Part shown: piece by piece, positions 1 through 8,190 of the stretch | Layout of the letters: every line of letters starts with the position of its first letter | Numbering within the stretch: the stretch's first letter is position 1 | Program-made: the position numbers and the translations under genes | Source of the DNA: DATMXT01 sp963662765 | GTDB lineage: Bacteria; Bacillota; Clostridia; Oscillospirales; Feifaniaceae | DNA: 64,000 nt | Assembly: GCA_963662765.2 (NCBI GenBank) | Contig: CAXXUP010000008.1 | Span: forward strand, 558,001 to 622,000 | Direction: 5' to 3' | Notes under the pieces: generated by a model | What the model saw: the letters and a program-made list of their open reading frames with translations, nothing else | Told to the model about the DNA's origin: nothing | Databases searched by the model: none

Positions 1-2
1 AG

Positions 3-1079
3 GCCGCCGTGTCGGGACAGGACTTTGAACGGGCTGCGGCGCTGCGGGACGCTGAGCGGCGGGACGCGGCCCTGCTGGAGGGGCTGCGCAACCGGTGGGA
101 GGAGGGGGCTTCCGGCCGACTATCTGTGGGGCCGGCCGATATCGCTGCCACCGTCGCCGACTGGACCGGTATCCCTGCCGGCCGTCTGACCGAGGGGGAG
201 GCAGGCCGCCTGCTTCGTTTGGAGGAAGAGCTGTCGGCCCGGGTGGTCGGACAGGAGCCGGCCATCGCCGCAGTGGCGAGGGCCGTGCGCCGGGGCCGGG
301 CGGGACTGTCCGATCCGCGCAGGCCCAGAGGGTCATTTGTCTTTCTCGGACCGTCGGGTGTGGGCAAAACCGAGCTTGCCAAGGCGTTGGCGAGTGCCGT
401 CTACGGCTCTGAGGAAGCCCTCGTGCGAATCGACATGTCGGAGTATATGGAGCGGCATTCGGTTTCCCGGCTTGTCGGTTCCCCGCCCGGATATATCGGA
501 TACGACGACGGAGGGCAGCTCACGGAGCGCATCCGCCGCAGGCCCTACTGTGTGCTGCTCTTAGACGAAATTGAAAAAGCCCACCCCGACGTCTGGAACA
601 TACTGCTCCAGCTCTTTGAGGAGGGCTGTCTGACCGATGCGCAGGGGCGCAAGGTCGACTTCCGCAACGTCATTCTCATCATGACCGGCAACATCGGATC
701 GATGTCCCCAAAATCGGCAGGATTTGGAGCGACGGCCGAGAGTGCGGTCATGGCCGAGGCCAAGCGGACCTTCCGTCCGGAACTTTTAAACCGCATTGAC
801 GAAATCATCATTTTTGCTCCCCTGGGTCCGGAGTCACTGGCCCGCATCGCGCGGCGGCTCATCTGTGAACTTTCGGCCAGAGCCGACGCCGCCGGCTGCG
901 AGCTAACGGTTACAGATGCCGTCATCGAACACCTCGCCGCAAACCTCGGGGCGCGGCAGCTGCGCCGGGCGGTCGAAACCGAGCTTGAAGACGAGCTCGC
1001 CCGGCTGCTGCTGTCGGGTGCGCAGAGAGCCACCGCCACCGTTGAGGAAGGACGTATTAAAGTGACGGAAGGGCCCTAA
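3..1079 (+). CDS. clpC: ClpC-type ATP-dependent unfoldase, C-terminal part (5' end outside window)
   Basis: The reading frame is open to the left edge, so only the C-terminal half is present. It starts inside a UVR-type segment (FERAAALRDAE), continues to the second AAA+ module with Walker A GPSGVGKT (about residues 114-121 from the GTG at 9), the GSPPGYIGYDDGG pore loop, Walker B VLLLDE, and ends with the sensor-2 GARQLRRAVE segment typical of the ClpB D2-small domain. The UVR motif between the two ATPase modules favours ClpC over ClpB. The family unfolds proteins and feeds them to ClpP. The sensor-1 segment reads MTGN where MTSN is usual. The GTG at 9 is an internal valine codon, not the start. 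A bidirectional terminator follows. Confidence 0.9.
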   Translation, partial: AAVSGQDFERAAALRDAERRDAALLEGLRNRWEEGASGRLSVGPADIAATVADWTGIPAGRLTEGEAGRLLRLEEELSARVVGQEPAIAAVARAVRRGRAGLSDPRRPRGSFVFLGPSGVGKTELAKALASAVYGSEEALVRIDMSEYMERHSVSRLVGSPPGYIGYDDGGQLTERIRRRPYCVLLLDEIEKAHPDVWNILLQLFEEGCLTDAQGRKVDFRNVILIMTGNIGSMSPKSAGFGATAESAVMAEAKRTFRPELLNRIDEIIIFAPLGPESLARIARRLICELSARADAAGCELTVTDAVIEHLAANLGARQLRRAVETELEDELARLLLSGAQRATATVEEGRIKVTEGP

Positions 1080-1117
1080 AGAGGAAGGGCGCATCGAAGG
1101 TGCGGCTGTTGCCCTAA

Positions 1118-1147
1118 AAAAAGAGCGGCCGTGGCCGCTCTTTTTTA
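1118..1147. terminator. Bidirectional intrinsic terminator between clpC and the folate operon
   Basis: A perfect 9-bp stem (AGAGCGGCC / GGCCGCTCT, loop GT) is flanked by A7 on the left and T6 on the right, so it can terminate the rightward clpC transcript and the leftward fol transcript that converge here. Confidence 0.85.
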
Positions 1148-2155
1148 TTTGTTTTTAATGGCCCACACTTTTAAGATGGCCGCCACCGTCTTGCCGTCGC
1201 AGATCTCGCCCGACAAAATGCGGTCGACCAGTTGTGAAAGCGGCATGCGGGAGACCGACAGGTACTCGTCGTCGTCGAGGTGAAGCTGACCGAAGGAGAG
1301 CCCCTCGGCCATGTAGAGGTAGATGATCTCATTTGTAAAGCCGGCACAGGGGTAGATGCGGCCAAGATCGGTAAACTGCTCGGCCACAGCCCCTGTCTCC
1401 TCTTCCAACTCCCGGATACCGCAGAGCCGCGGGTCTTCCTTAGGCTTTAAAGTACCGGCTGGGATTTCAATGAGCTCCATCCCGAGGGGATACCGGAACT
1501 GCCGCACCAGTAGCACATTTTCAGCGTCGTCTATGGCGACGACTGCGACGCCGCCGGTGTGCTCCACAACTTCCCGAATGGCCCGCTTACCGTCCGGCAG
1601 CAAGGCGTCGTCCCGCCGGACCCGGATAATCTTGCCGTCATAGACCTTTTCGGTCTCGCGAGCCAGTTCAAAAAAGGCCTCGACTTTTAAATTGCCGGCC
1701 GGCGCCACCTCGCCCTCCGGCCTAGTGGGTGTAAAGGAGAAGTCGCCCGCTCCATCCCAAATTTCAAGCAGCGGCACCATGACGAAGGCACGGCCTCCCA
1801 TCTCGCGGTGGGGGACGGTCAGTATTTTGTCCTCGCTTTTATACCCCTCGTAGAGCAGAATGTCAATGTCAAGGGTGCGAGGGCCCCAGTGGACTTCGCG
1901 GGCGCGGCCGCAGTCGTCCTCGATGCTGTGGATTTTGTCTAAAAGCTCCATGGGGGCGAGCTCGGTTCGAAGTCTGGCGCAGCAGTTGAGAAAGTCGTCT
2001 TGGGGCACACCGCCCCATGGCTTTGTGGAATAGAGCCCGCTGACAGCAACAACCTCAGTGCCGGGAAGTCCCGAAAGCCGGCTGACGGCGTACCGCAGAT
2101 AGCCCTCCCTGTCCCCGAGATTGCTGCCGAGCGACAGATATACAGTTTTACGCAA
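1145..2155 (-). CDS. folK: Fusion of HPPK (FolK) with a Nudix pyrophosphohydrolase
   Basis: Residues 1 to about 160 are 6-hydroxymethyl-7,8-dihydropterin pyrophosphokinase: SLGSNLGDRE at the N-terminus, PWGGVPQDDFLN, and the ATP/Mg motif GPRTLDIDILLY. After a linker of about 20 residues, residues ~180-336 form a Nudix domain with a complete Nudix box (G-x5-E-x7-REL-x-EE-x-GA, starting GTLKPKED) and an ADP-ribose pyrophosphatase-like flank (YPCAGFTNEIIYLY). The frame is continuous for 336 codons and no internal start with a ribosome site is evident at the junction. Last gene of folE-folP-folB-folK; its start overlaps the end of folB by 8 bp. The Nudix part may be the missing dihydroneopterin triphosphate pyrophosphatase of this pathway; that is inference, since its nearest signature is ADPRase-like. 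Confidence 0.9.
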   Translation of the reverse strand: MRKTVYLSLGSNLGDREGYLRYAVSRLSGLPGTEVVAVSGLYSTKPWGGVPQDDFLNCCARLRTELAPMELLDKIHSIEDDCGRAREVHWGPRTLDIDILLYEGYKSEDKILTVPHREMGGRAFVMVPLLEIWDGAGDFSFTPTRPEGEVAPAGNLKVEAFFELARETEKVYDGKIIRVRRDDALLPDGKRAIREVVEHTGGVAVVAIDDAENVLLVRQFRYPLGMELIEIPAGTLKPKEDPRLCGIRELEEETGAVAEQFTDLGRIYPCAGFTNEIIYLYMAEGLSFGQLHLDDDEYLSVSRMPLSQLVDRILSGEICDGKTVAAILKVWAIKNK

Positions 2156-2513
2156 AGGACCGCTCCCTTTCTATTTCTACGGAAATATCGGTAAATTTTC
2201 CCTCGACAGGTGCTTTGGGCTTGTGCACCGTCACCGTCACCCGCATGATAGGCAAAAAGGCTGCAAGCAGCGCGTCGGCGATGGCCCCAGCCAACCGCTC
2301 AATGAGAAAAAAAGAATTCTCGATCACGACTCTGCGGACAAGGTCCGCCGCCGCGGCGTAATCGACGGTGTCCTCGATGCGGTCGGTGCAGCAAGCGGTA
2401 AAGTCTCCCCACAGGGTGAAGTCTATGATAAAGGGCTGGGGCTGCGTGCGTTCAAAGTCGAGAAGCCCATGGCAGGCCAAAGCCGTCAGCCCCGTTACGT
2501 TGATTTTGTCCAT
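2148..2513 (-). CDS. folB: Dihydroneopterin aldolase
   Basis: A 121-residue protein of normal FolB length, beginning MDKINVTGLTALACHG, with the conserved ACHGLLDFE segment (active-site Glu region) and the C-terminal VTVTVHKPKAP segment that ends in ISVEIER. It cleaves 7,8-dihydroneopterin to 6-hydroxymethyl-dihydropterin and glycolaldehyde, the substrate for the next gene product FolK. Its 3' end overlaps the folK start by 8 bp, suggesting coupled translation. About 100 bp separate it from folP upstream; I see no separate promoter there. Confidence 0.92.
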   Translation of the reverse strand: MDKINVTGLTALACHGLLDFERTQPQPFIIDFTLWGDFTACCTDRIEDTVDYAAAADLVRRVVIENSFFLIERLAGAIADALLAAFLPIMRVTVTVHKPKAPVEGKFTDISVEIERERSFA

Positions 2514-2614
2514 GTATATACTCCTTCAAAAATATGCCCGCGACAAAGAGCGGGGCTTCCCCGTAGGATACCATTCAATTTGTTTCGGATCCGCGCCGGC
2601 GAGGGGTACGCCCG

Positions 2615-3292
2615 CTATATCTCATGTACCCGTACCATGTCGACCCCAGCCGCCCGGGCGAGCTCCGTCACCTTTTTTGTCCACGCGTCTTTCGGGCGGG
2701 GTAAAAAGGACTTGCGGGAGGCCGCCACCAACACCGGAATGCCGGTCGCGACAAGGCGGGGCAGCCCCTCAATTAAGAGCCAATTTTGAAGTCGGGATTT
2801 GCCAAAGCCAAGCCCCGGATCGATCCAAATCGGATTTGCGGAAGTCTTGCCGGCCTCGCGGATAAGGAAGGCTGTCACTCTGTCCACGATATCGGACTCG
2901 GACTTTACGTCCCCCTCGTTGTGGGCGATGACAATCCCGGCTTTGTATTCCTCCGCGACGCGGTAAAGAGCGTCCGACGGACGCACAGTGTTGAGGATGT
3001 CGGCGCCTGCCGCCAAGGCGGCCCTTGCCACCTCGGGGTGGTAAGTGTCGACTGAGATTTTGGCCAACGTCTTCGGACGCAGTGCCTGAAGCACCGGCAT
3101 GAGCCTAGAGAGCTCTTCGGAGGGGCCGATCTCAGCATAGCCGGGGCGGGTTGACTGGGGCCCGAGGTCAAGCACCTCGGCCCCCGCCGCCTCAAGGGCG
3201 AGGGCTGCCGCAACGGCGGCTTGCGCTGTATGATATTTTCCCCCGTCGGAAAAGGAGTCCGGCGTGAGGTTGATGATGCCCATGTATCGCAT
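2615..3292 (-). CDS. folP: Dihydropteroate synthase, short form
   Basis: A TIM-barrel dihydropteroate synthase that joins hydroxymethyl-dihydropterin pyrophosphate to p-aminobenzoate. Visible motifs: GIINLTPDSFSDGG, the second signature DLGPQSTRPG, ISVDTYHPEVARAAL, DPGLGFGK, ASRKSF and C-terminal MVRVHEI. At 225 residues it is shorter than the usual 260-280: the loop after SRKSF lacks most of the GxxxxxR..GT segment, and the usual N-D pair after GADI reads N-T. The pterin- and phosphate-binding residues still look present, so it is probably active. It starts 4 bp after folE ends, with no clear Shine-Dalgarno of its own, consistent with coupling. Confidence 0.88.
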   Translation of the reverse strand: MRYMGIINLTPDSFSDGGKYHTAQAAVAAALALEAAGAEVLDLGPQSTRPGYAEIGPSEELSRLMPVLQALRPKTLAKISVDTYHPEVARAALAAGADILNTVRPSDALYRVAEEYKAGIVIAHNEGDVKSESDIVDRVTAFLIREAGKTSANPIWIDPGLGFGKSRLQNWLLIEGLPRLVATGIPVLVAASRKSFLPRPKDAWTKKVTELARAAGVDMVRVHEI

Positions 3293-3296
3293 GAGG

Positions 3297-3869
3297 TCAG
3301 TGCCTGTTGATAATGGCCATAGCCTCGGCCCGCGACCTTGCGTCGGAGCGGAAAATGCCGCGGATGGCGCTGGTCACGGTGCGGCTGCCCGGCTTGCGGA
3401 CCCCCCGCATGGTCATACAGAGGTGTTCGGCCTCGACGACGACGCAGACTCCGAGCGGGTTTGCGGCTTCGACGAGAAAATCGGCAATCTGTGAGGTCAG
3501 CCGCTCTTGGAGCTGAGGCCGGCGGGCAAAGTCGTCGACGATGCGGGCGATTTTGGACAGCCCCAGCACCTTTCCCTCGCGGGGAAGGTAGACGACGTGG
3601 GCCTGTCCGAAGAAGGGCAGCAGATGGTGTTCACACATGGAGTAGAGCGGAATATCGAGCACGGCGACCAGCTCCTCGTGCCGCTGTTCGGTGAAGAGCT
3701 TGACGTCCTCTCTGGGGTCACGCGTAAGTCCCTGAAAGATCTCGGCATACATGTCGGCCACCCGAGCGGGGGTCTCCGCGAGACCTTCGCGGTCCGGGTC
3801 CTCGCCGATGGCCAAAAGCAGCTCCCGGATGGCGGCCATCACCCGCGGCCTGTCTATGGGATTATACAC
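3297..3869 (-). CDS. folE: GTP cyclohydrolase I
   Basis: First enzyme of the pterin branch, converting GTP to 7,8-dihydroneopterin triphosphate. Zinc ligands are visible as CEHH (Cys79, His82) and EHLCMTMRG (Cys151), followed by the substrate-binding RGVRKPGS. I place the start at the GTG at 3869 because GAGGTGA lies 4 nt upstream of it, whereas the ATG at 3908 lies inside the promoter. This gives 190 residues, the usual length. It heads folE-folP-folB-folK/Nudix. Confidence 0.93.
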   Translation of the reverse strand: MYNPIDRPRVMAAIRELLLAIGEDPDREGLAETPARVADMYAEIFQGLTRDPREDVKLFTEQRHEELVAVLDIPLYSMCEHHLLPFFGQAHVVYLPREGKVLGLSKIARIVDDFARRPQLQERLTSQIADFLVEAANPLGVCVVVEAEHLCMTMRGVRKPGSRTVTSAIRGIFRSDARSRAEAMAIINRH

Positions 3870-3887
3870 AAAATCACCTCGCAATCC

Positions 3888-3916
3888 ATTATAACCCGTG
3901 CTGGACATTTGTTCAA
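3888..3916 (-). promoter_or_regulatory. Sigma-A promoter of the folate operon
   Basis: On the minus strand TTGAAC (3916-3911), a 17-bp spacer and TATAAT (3893-3888). Predicted transcription starts near 3881, giving a leader of about a dozen bases that holds only the GAGGTGA ribosome site of folE. No riboswitch fits in such a leader. Confidence 0.8.
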
Positions 3917-4142
3917 CCGCGTAATATAATTAACTGTACGACTACCTGCATAACCGTAGGATCAGCGCAAACCCTCAAAATCCGCCGGATTTACGAGCGG
4001 ACAAAGTCCCGCCGGGCCGTATGTACTTCGGCGTCCGCACGGGGCGCACCGGTCCGCGCGGGTGCATAAACCGCGTTTGCCCGGATTTTCTCAGGGGCGG
4101 TCGTCAAGGGACACCCTTCCCGTAATTTTAGGAGGTCAAACA

Positions 4143-5318
4143 ATGAAAAAGTTTGCTACTTTGCTGGCACTGGTGCTGGCGCTCTCAAGCCTTGGCGGCT
4201 GCAGCACCAAAAACGCTGACGGTTTTCCGACCGAGCCTGCCGCAACCATGGGCGACGCTAAAGTGTCGGCCGAGAGCTTTTACTATTATTTTTCCAACAT
4301 CGCAAGCTCTCTTGAGACGGACAAGAATCAGCCGTTTGCCGATTTAGCGGATACGATTTATGACGAGACGGCTGACGAGCCCCAGACTTACCGCGAGATC
4401 TGCGAAGACTATGCCATCGACGGCAGTCTGGTCGAGGCCATCGTCGACGTGCTCTACAGTGAGGCGGGATTGACCGTTGAGCCGGCCGATGAGGAAAGTG
4501 TCAAGACTCAGGTCGAGGGCTATATCACGCAGTTCGGCAGCGAGGAGGCCTACGAGGCCGCCATTGCCGACGCAGGCATGTCCCGCAGTTTCTTTGAGAG
4601 CTCACTGCTCACCTATGTCAAGATTGACAAGCTGACCGAGTCGCTGCGGGGCAGCGAGGGATTCACCGATGACGACCTCTTCGCTCTCATGTCGGACAGC
4701 TTCGTCAGGGTTAAGCACATCCTGCTCAAGACAACGGACGACGATGGCAATGCACTCGACGAGGTCGCCATCAAAGCGCAGGCCGAAGCGCTCGTAGCCC
4801 AGCTTGATGCAGGCGCTGACTTCGACACTCTCATGGCCGAGCATGGCGAGGACCCCGGCATGACCACGTATCCCGACGGCTATGTCATTGACCAGTATAT
4901 CAGCTTCGACCCGGTCTTTGTCACAGCGGCTTTCGAGCTTGCCGAAGGGGAGTACACGCTGGTCAAGGGCTCCTATGGCTACCACATTATCAAGCGGTTG
5001 CCGCTAGAAAAGAGCAACCTTGAACTCGTCTATCCCGACGGCTCCGGCTCCACGGTTGAGGATATCATTTTCTACGACAACGCCAACCAGGCCCTCATCG
5101 ACAAGATTACGGCCTATAAGGAGGACAAGGAGATTGTCCGCAATGAGGGGGTCATCGGCGAGATGGTGACAAAGTACACCACTGAAAACCCCTTCACGCC
5201 GGCGCTTGACACCGAAACCGACACCGAGACCGGAGAGGCCGACACCGGGACCGAACCCGAGACGGAGACCGACGGCGAAAAAACGGAAAACACCAACGGA
5301 GAGAAGACCAACCCGTAA
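4143..5318 (+). CDS. PrsA-like lipoprotein with parvulin peptidyl-prolyl isomerase domain
   Basis: The start at 4143 is fixed by GGAGGT at 4131-4136. A lipoprotein signal ends in the lipobox LGGC, so Cys20 should be lipidated and the protein anchored outside the membrane. A SurA_N-like helical region (about 35-180) precedes a parvulin domain starting at VRVKHILLK (about 195-290) and ending GSYGYHIIKRLPL. The C-terminal 45 residues are a low-complexity Thr/Glu/Asp tail (TETDTETGEADTGTE). The family assists folding of exported proteins, fitting the many surface proteins nearby. Its TAA overlaps the next ATG by one base. The stretch from 3917 to 4142 upstream holds no gene or promoter that I can recognise. 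Confidence 0.85.
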   Translation: MKKFATLLALVLALSSLGGCSTKNADGFPTEPAATMGDAKVSAESFYYYFSNIASSLETDKNQPFADLADTIYDETADEPQTYREICEDYAIDGSLVEAIVDVLYSEAGLTVEPADEESVKTQVEGYITQFGSEEAYEAAIADAGMSRSFFESSLLTYVKIDKLTESLRGSEGFTDDDLFALMSDSFVRVKHILLKTTDDDGNALDEVAIKAQAEALVAQLDAGADFDTLMAEHGEDPGMTTYPDGYVIDQYISFDPVFVTAAFELAEGEYTLVKGSYGYHIIKRLPLEKSNLELVYPDGSGSTVEDIIFYDNANQALIDKITAYKEDKEIVRNEGVIGEMVTKYTTENPFTPALDTETDTETGEADTGTEPETETDGEKTENTNGEKTNP

Positions 5319-5902
5319 TGGAAATGGAGTGCACATACCGGCAGGATAAGCCGCCCATGTCGACATGGACGGGGCGGCTTATCTACCTTCCCGAAATGAC
5401 GCCGGCCGATGCCTGCCGGGAAGACATCGCCCACGCCCTGTCGTTCATATGCCGGGGCGGGGGCCATGTGCGGTACTTTTATTCGGTCGCTCAGCACTCG
5501 ATTAACTGCGCCTTGGAAGCAGCTGCCCGGGGGTACAGTCCTCAGGTGCAGCTCGCTGCTTTGCTGCATGACGGCGGCGAGGCCTACTTGTCCGATCTCA
5601 TCCGACCAGTCAAGGCAATCATCCGAGATTACGCCCCACTGGAGGCGCATGTCGACGCCTGCGTGCGTGCGGCCTTCGGCCTCCAGCTGACAATAGTGGA
5701 GGCGGGGCAGGTAAGAGCTGTCGACGACGCCATGCTCCACCATGAATTCCTGGCGCTGCGGGACGATGTGGCAATTTATAAGACTGCGCCGCAGCGGGCC
5801 GGAAATCAGGACTTTTCGCAGCGGGACCCAGCCAAAGTCGAAGCCGAATTTCTAAAGCTTTTATTTGAACTTGAGGTGCAGGCGGGAACGGCCATGCGGT
5901 GA
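5318..5902 (+). CDS. HD-domain phosphohydrolase (YfbR/5'-nucleotidase-like)
   Basis: A 194-residue all-helical HD protein. Metal-binding elements are visible as SVAQHS, LLHDGGEAY (the HD pair plus Glu) and a later AVDDAML Asp; the run LLHDGGEAYLSDLIRPVK matches small HD hydrolases that dephosphorylate nucleotides. The start codon overlaps the stop of the PrsA-like gene (TAATG), so expression is probably coupled, though a functional link with the foldase is not obvious. Alternative starts exist at 5324 and 5357. Substrate not determinable from sequence. Confidence 0.75.
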   Translation: MEMECTYRQDKPPMSTWTGRLIYLPEMTPADACREDIAHALSFICRGGGHVRYFYSVAQHSINCALEAAARGYSPQVQLAALLHDGGEAYLSDLIRPVKAIIRDYAPLEAHVDACVRAAFGLQLTIVEAGQVRAVDDAMLHHEFLALRDDVAIYKTAPQRAGNQDFSQRDPAKVEAEFLKLLFELEVQAGTAMR

Positions 5903-6009
5903 TCGCTTGCAGGCAGAGCTAAATGACGGGGCTAACCTCCGCTACCCTTTGCACCGCAGGGATTTTGTCCTGCGATAAGAGAAAAAGACAAGAGGAGCGA
6001 ATTTTGAAT

Positions 6010-6948
6010 ATGAAAACACGCATCACCGAACTGTTCGGAATTGAATATCCCATCATCCAGGGAGGCATGGCCCTTGTATCGGATGCCGACCTCACGGCGG
6101 CGGTCAGCGCCGGCGGTGGGCTTGGCATCTTGAACTCCATCGGCTCGCCGGAGAATCTGCGGGCGGAAATCCGCCGCGTGCGGGAGCTGACGGACAGGCC
6201 TTTTGCCGTCAACGTCATGCTGCTGGCCAAAAATGTCAAAGATATTATTGCCGTCACGTTGGAAGAGAAGGTCAAAATCATTGCAACCGGCGCCGGAAAC
6301 CCCCGTGATTATGTGCCGGTCTGGCACGAGGCGGGGGCACTCGTCATGCCGGTCGTGCCCTCAGCCAAGGTGGCGAAGCGCATGGAGGAGTCTGGCGTTG
6401 ACGCCGTTGTTTGCGAAGGCGGCGAGTCGGGCGGCCATATCGGCGAAGTCACCACTATCTCCATGATCCCGGTGGCGGCCAGAATCTGCAAGATACCGGT
6501 GGTCGCGGCCGGCGGCATTGGAAGCGGCCGGGGCGTCGCCGCGGCCTTTGCCTTAGGGGCCGAGGGCGTTCAGCTTGGCACAGCCTTCATCGTGGCCGAT
6601 GAGTGCCGCGCCTCGGACGGTTACAAGGATGCCATCATTAACGCCATGGAGAGCGACACCGTCGTCTATGTCAACGGTATGTCGGGGCGCAACTGCCGCA
6701 CCGTCCGGTCGGAACTGTCCGACAAATATTTCGAAGTGCTTAAAGCCGAAGGGCTGGATGCCGCCAAGTCCCTGACTGCTACGGGACTTGCCATAGCCAT
6801 GAAGTCGGGCGAGTCGGCGAGCAGCTTATATCTGGCCGGCCAGTCGGCCGGCAGCGTCATCAAGCGGCAGCCGGCCGCGGCCATCATCAAAGAGCTGATG
6901 GCGGAAGCTAGGGCTGTCGCCCTCGAGCAGATCGAGAAGTGGAAGTGA
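6010..6948 (+). CDS. fabK: Enoyl-ACP reductase II (FabK), FMN-dependent
   Basis: NAD(P)H/FMN-dependent last step of fatty acid elongation in Firmicutes. The protein begins MKTRITELFGIEYPIIQGGM and shows the FabK signature GGESGGHIGEVTT (catalytic His region), then the FMN phosphate-binding VAAGGIGSGRG and GAEGVQLGTAF. These distinguish it from the nitronate monooxygenases of the same superfamily. The ATG at 6010 is 12 nt from AGGAG (5993-5997); an in-frame TTG at 6004 has better spacing and would add two residues. It stands alone here, without the rest of a fab cluster. Confidence 0.87.
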   Translation: MKTRITELFGIEYPIIQGGMALVSDADLTAAVSAGGGLGILNSIGSPENLRAEIRRVRELTDRPFAVNVMLLAKNVKDIIAVTLEEKVKIIATGAGNPRDYVPVWHEAGALVMPVVPSAKVAKRMEESGVDAVVCEGGESGGHIGEVTTISMIPVAARICKIPVVAAGGIGSGRGVAAAFALGAEGVQLGTAFIVADECRASDGYKDAIINAMESDTVVYVNGMSGRNCRTVRSELSDKYFEVLKAEGLDAAKSLTATGLAIAMKSGESASSLYLAGQSAGSVIKRQPAAAIIKELMAEARAVALEQIEKWK

Positions 6949-6954
6949 GAACCT

Positions 6955-7105
6955 GTATTCACAATTCAAAATGAATGTCTTGTCGGCGCTTTTTGTGCCA
7001 TACGGCGCTAAAAATGCTCGCAATACATGCCAGTATTCCTGCGCTTTTTGCCTTGTCTGGCACAAAAAGCGCTCGACAGAGAAGCGTTTCTCATTTGTGA
7101 AACTG
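6955..7105. repeat. Nested imperfect palindrome (MITE-like or structured RNA)
   Basis: A perfect 15-bp inverted repeat, GCGCTTTTTGTGCCA (6986-7000) and its complement (7058-7072), extends outward through TGTCG/CGACA with a one-base bulge. A weaker outer pair follows (TTCACAA near 6957 against TTGTGAA near 7096). The inside folds again around AATAC/GTATT. It lies alone between fabK and the glycosyltransferase, has no T-run and no coding content. Either a miniature mobile element or a stable RNA. Confidence 0.6.
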
Positions 7106-7151
7106 ATTCCAGGCTAATTTCCACCGAAGGGAGTCGACCGGAAAACCCGAC

Positions 7152-8171
7152 ATGACCATAACGCTCGTCATCCCGTTTTATAATGAAAAGGCCATCTTGG
7201 CCGACACGGCGGCCGACTGCCTTAAGCTGAGGGAGCAGCTTCCGAATTCGCTCGAAATTATTTTTGTCGACGACGGCTCGACCGACGGCGGTGCAAAATG
7301 CCTCGAGGGGCTTGCAGTCAGGCTTGTCAGCTATCCCAAAAACCGGGGAAAGGGCTACGCCGTGAGACAGGGCGCCGCGGCCTCAACGGGCGACGTGCTG
7401 ATTTACACCGACTGTGACCTAGCCTACGGGCTTGCGGTGGTGCAGCCGGCCGTCAGACTGCTGACGGTCACTGGGGCCGACATCGTCTGCGGCTCGCGGC
7501 GGCTTGCAGCCGAGGGCTACACCGCTTACCCACCGATGCGGCGGGCAGCCTCGGCCGGGTTTTCGCTCTTGGTGCGCCGGGTGCTGGGGCTCGGGGTGTC
7601 CGACACCCAGTGCGGGTTCAAGTGCCTGTGGGGGGAGTCCGGCCGGCGCGTTTTCTCCGCCTGCGTCACCGACGGGTTCTCCTTTGACCTCGAGCTTTTG
7701 GGGCGCGCCAAGCGAAGCGGCATGAGGATCATTGAGATGCCGGTGGAGGTTTTGCGCCACGGCTCCTCGAAAGTGCGCATTTTTCACGACTCCCTCAAAA
7801 TGGCGGGAGAAGTCTTTGCCATATCTCGGATCATAAAAAGAGAGTCATATCATACAGACAATACGAAGCCAGATAAGAGGAGGCCAACAATGGAAAACTT
7901 GCTGTTTTATCTCGAAGCTTGCCCCTACTGCCGCAAAGCGGACACTCTCCTCAAAGAGGCCGTGACCCGCCGGCCGGAGCTGGCCGCCGCCCTCGCCTCG
8001 TTTGAGCGCATTGAGGAATCGAAAAATTCCGCCAGGGCCTCCAAGTACGAATACTACTATGTGCCCTGCTGCTATGTCGCCGGAAAAAAGCTGCACGAGG
8101 GCACCATGACGCTTGCGCAGGCCGAGGCTGTTTTAGAGGCCGCCAAGGCAGCGCTTGAGATGGGGCAATGA
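7152..8171 (+). CDS. Family 2 glycosyltransferase joined in frame to a glutaredoxin-like domain
   Basis: Residues 1 to about 240 are a GT-A glycosyltransferase of the dolichyl-phosphate mannose synthase/DPG synthase type: ITLVIPFYNE, the nucleotide-sugar DDGSTDGG, KNRGKGYAVRQG and the metal motif TDCDLAY. No membrane anchor is seen. The frame then runs without a stop through a hydrophilic link into MENLLFYLEACPYCRKAD (from residue 247), a thioredoxin-fold domain with a CPYC redox motif and the cis-Pro-like YVPCCYV. An AGGAGG with 6-nt spacing precedes the ATG of that second domain (7890), so the C-terminal 93 residues can also be made alone. Whether the long form is made is uncertain; a lost stop codon between two genes would give the same picture. 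Confidence 0.75.
   Translation: MTITLVIPFYNEKAILADTAADCLKLREQLPNSLEIIFVDDGSTDGGAKCLEGLAVRLVSYPKNRGKGYAVRQGAAASTGDVLIYTDCDLAYGLAVVQPAVRLLTVTGADIVCGSRRLAAEGYTAYPPMRRAASAGFSLLVRRVLGLGVSDTQCGFKCLWGESGRRVFSACVTDGFSFDLELLGRAKRSGMRIIEMPVEVLRHGSSKVRIFHDSLKMAGEVFAISRIIKRESYHTDNTKPDKRRPTMENLLFYLEACPYCRKADTLLKEAVTRRPELAAALASFERIEESKNSARASKYEYYYVPCCYVAGKKLHEGTMTLAQAEAVLEAAKAALEMGQ
7878..7892 (+). promoter_or_regulatory. Internal ribosome binding site and start of the glutaredoxin-like domain
   Basis: AGGAGG at 7878-7883, 6 nt before ATG 7890, inside the open frame of the glycosyltransferase. It matches the strongest ribosome sites of the window and supports a separate 93-residue product. Confidence 0.7.
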
Positions 8172-8190
8172 GCAAAAATAGGGAGGCATT

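Noticed and set aside
3870..3908. N-terminal extension of folE to the ATG at 3908
   Set aside because: That ATG lies between the -35 and -10 of the predicted promoter; the GTG at 3869 has a proper ribosome site.
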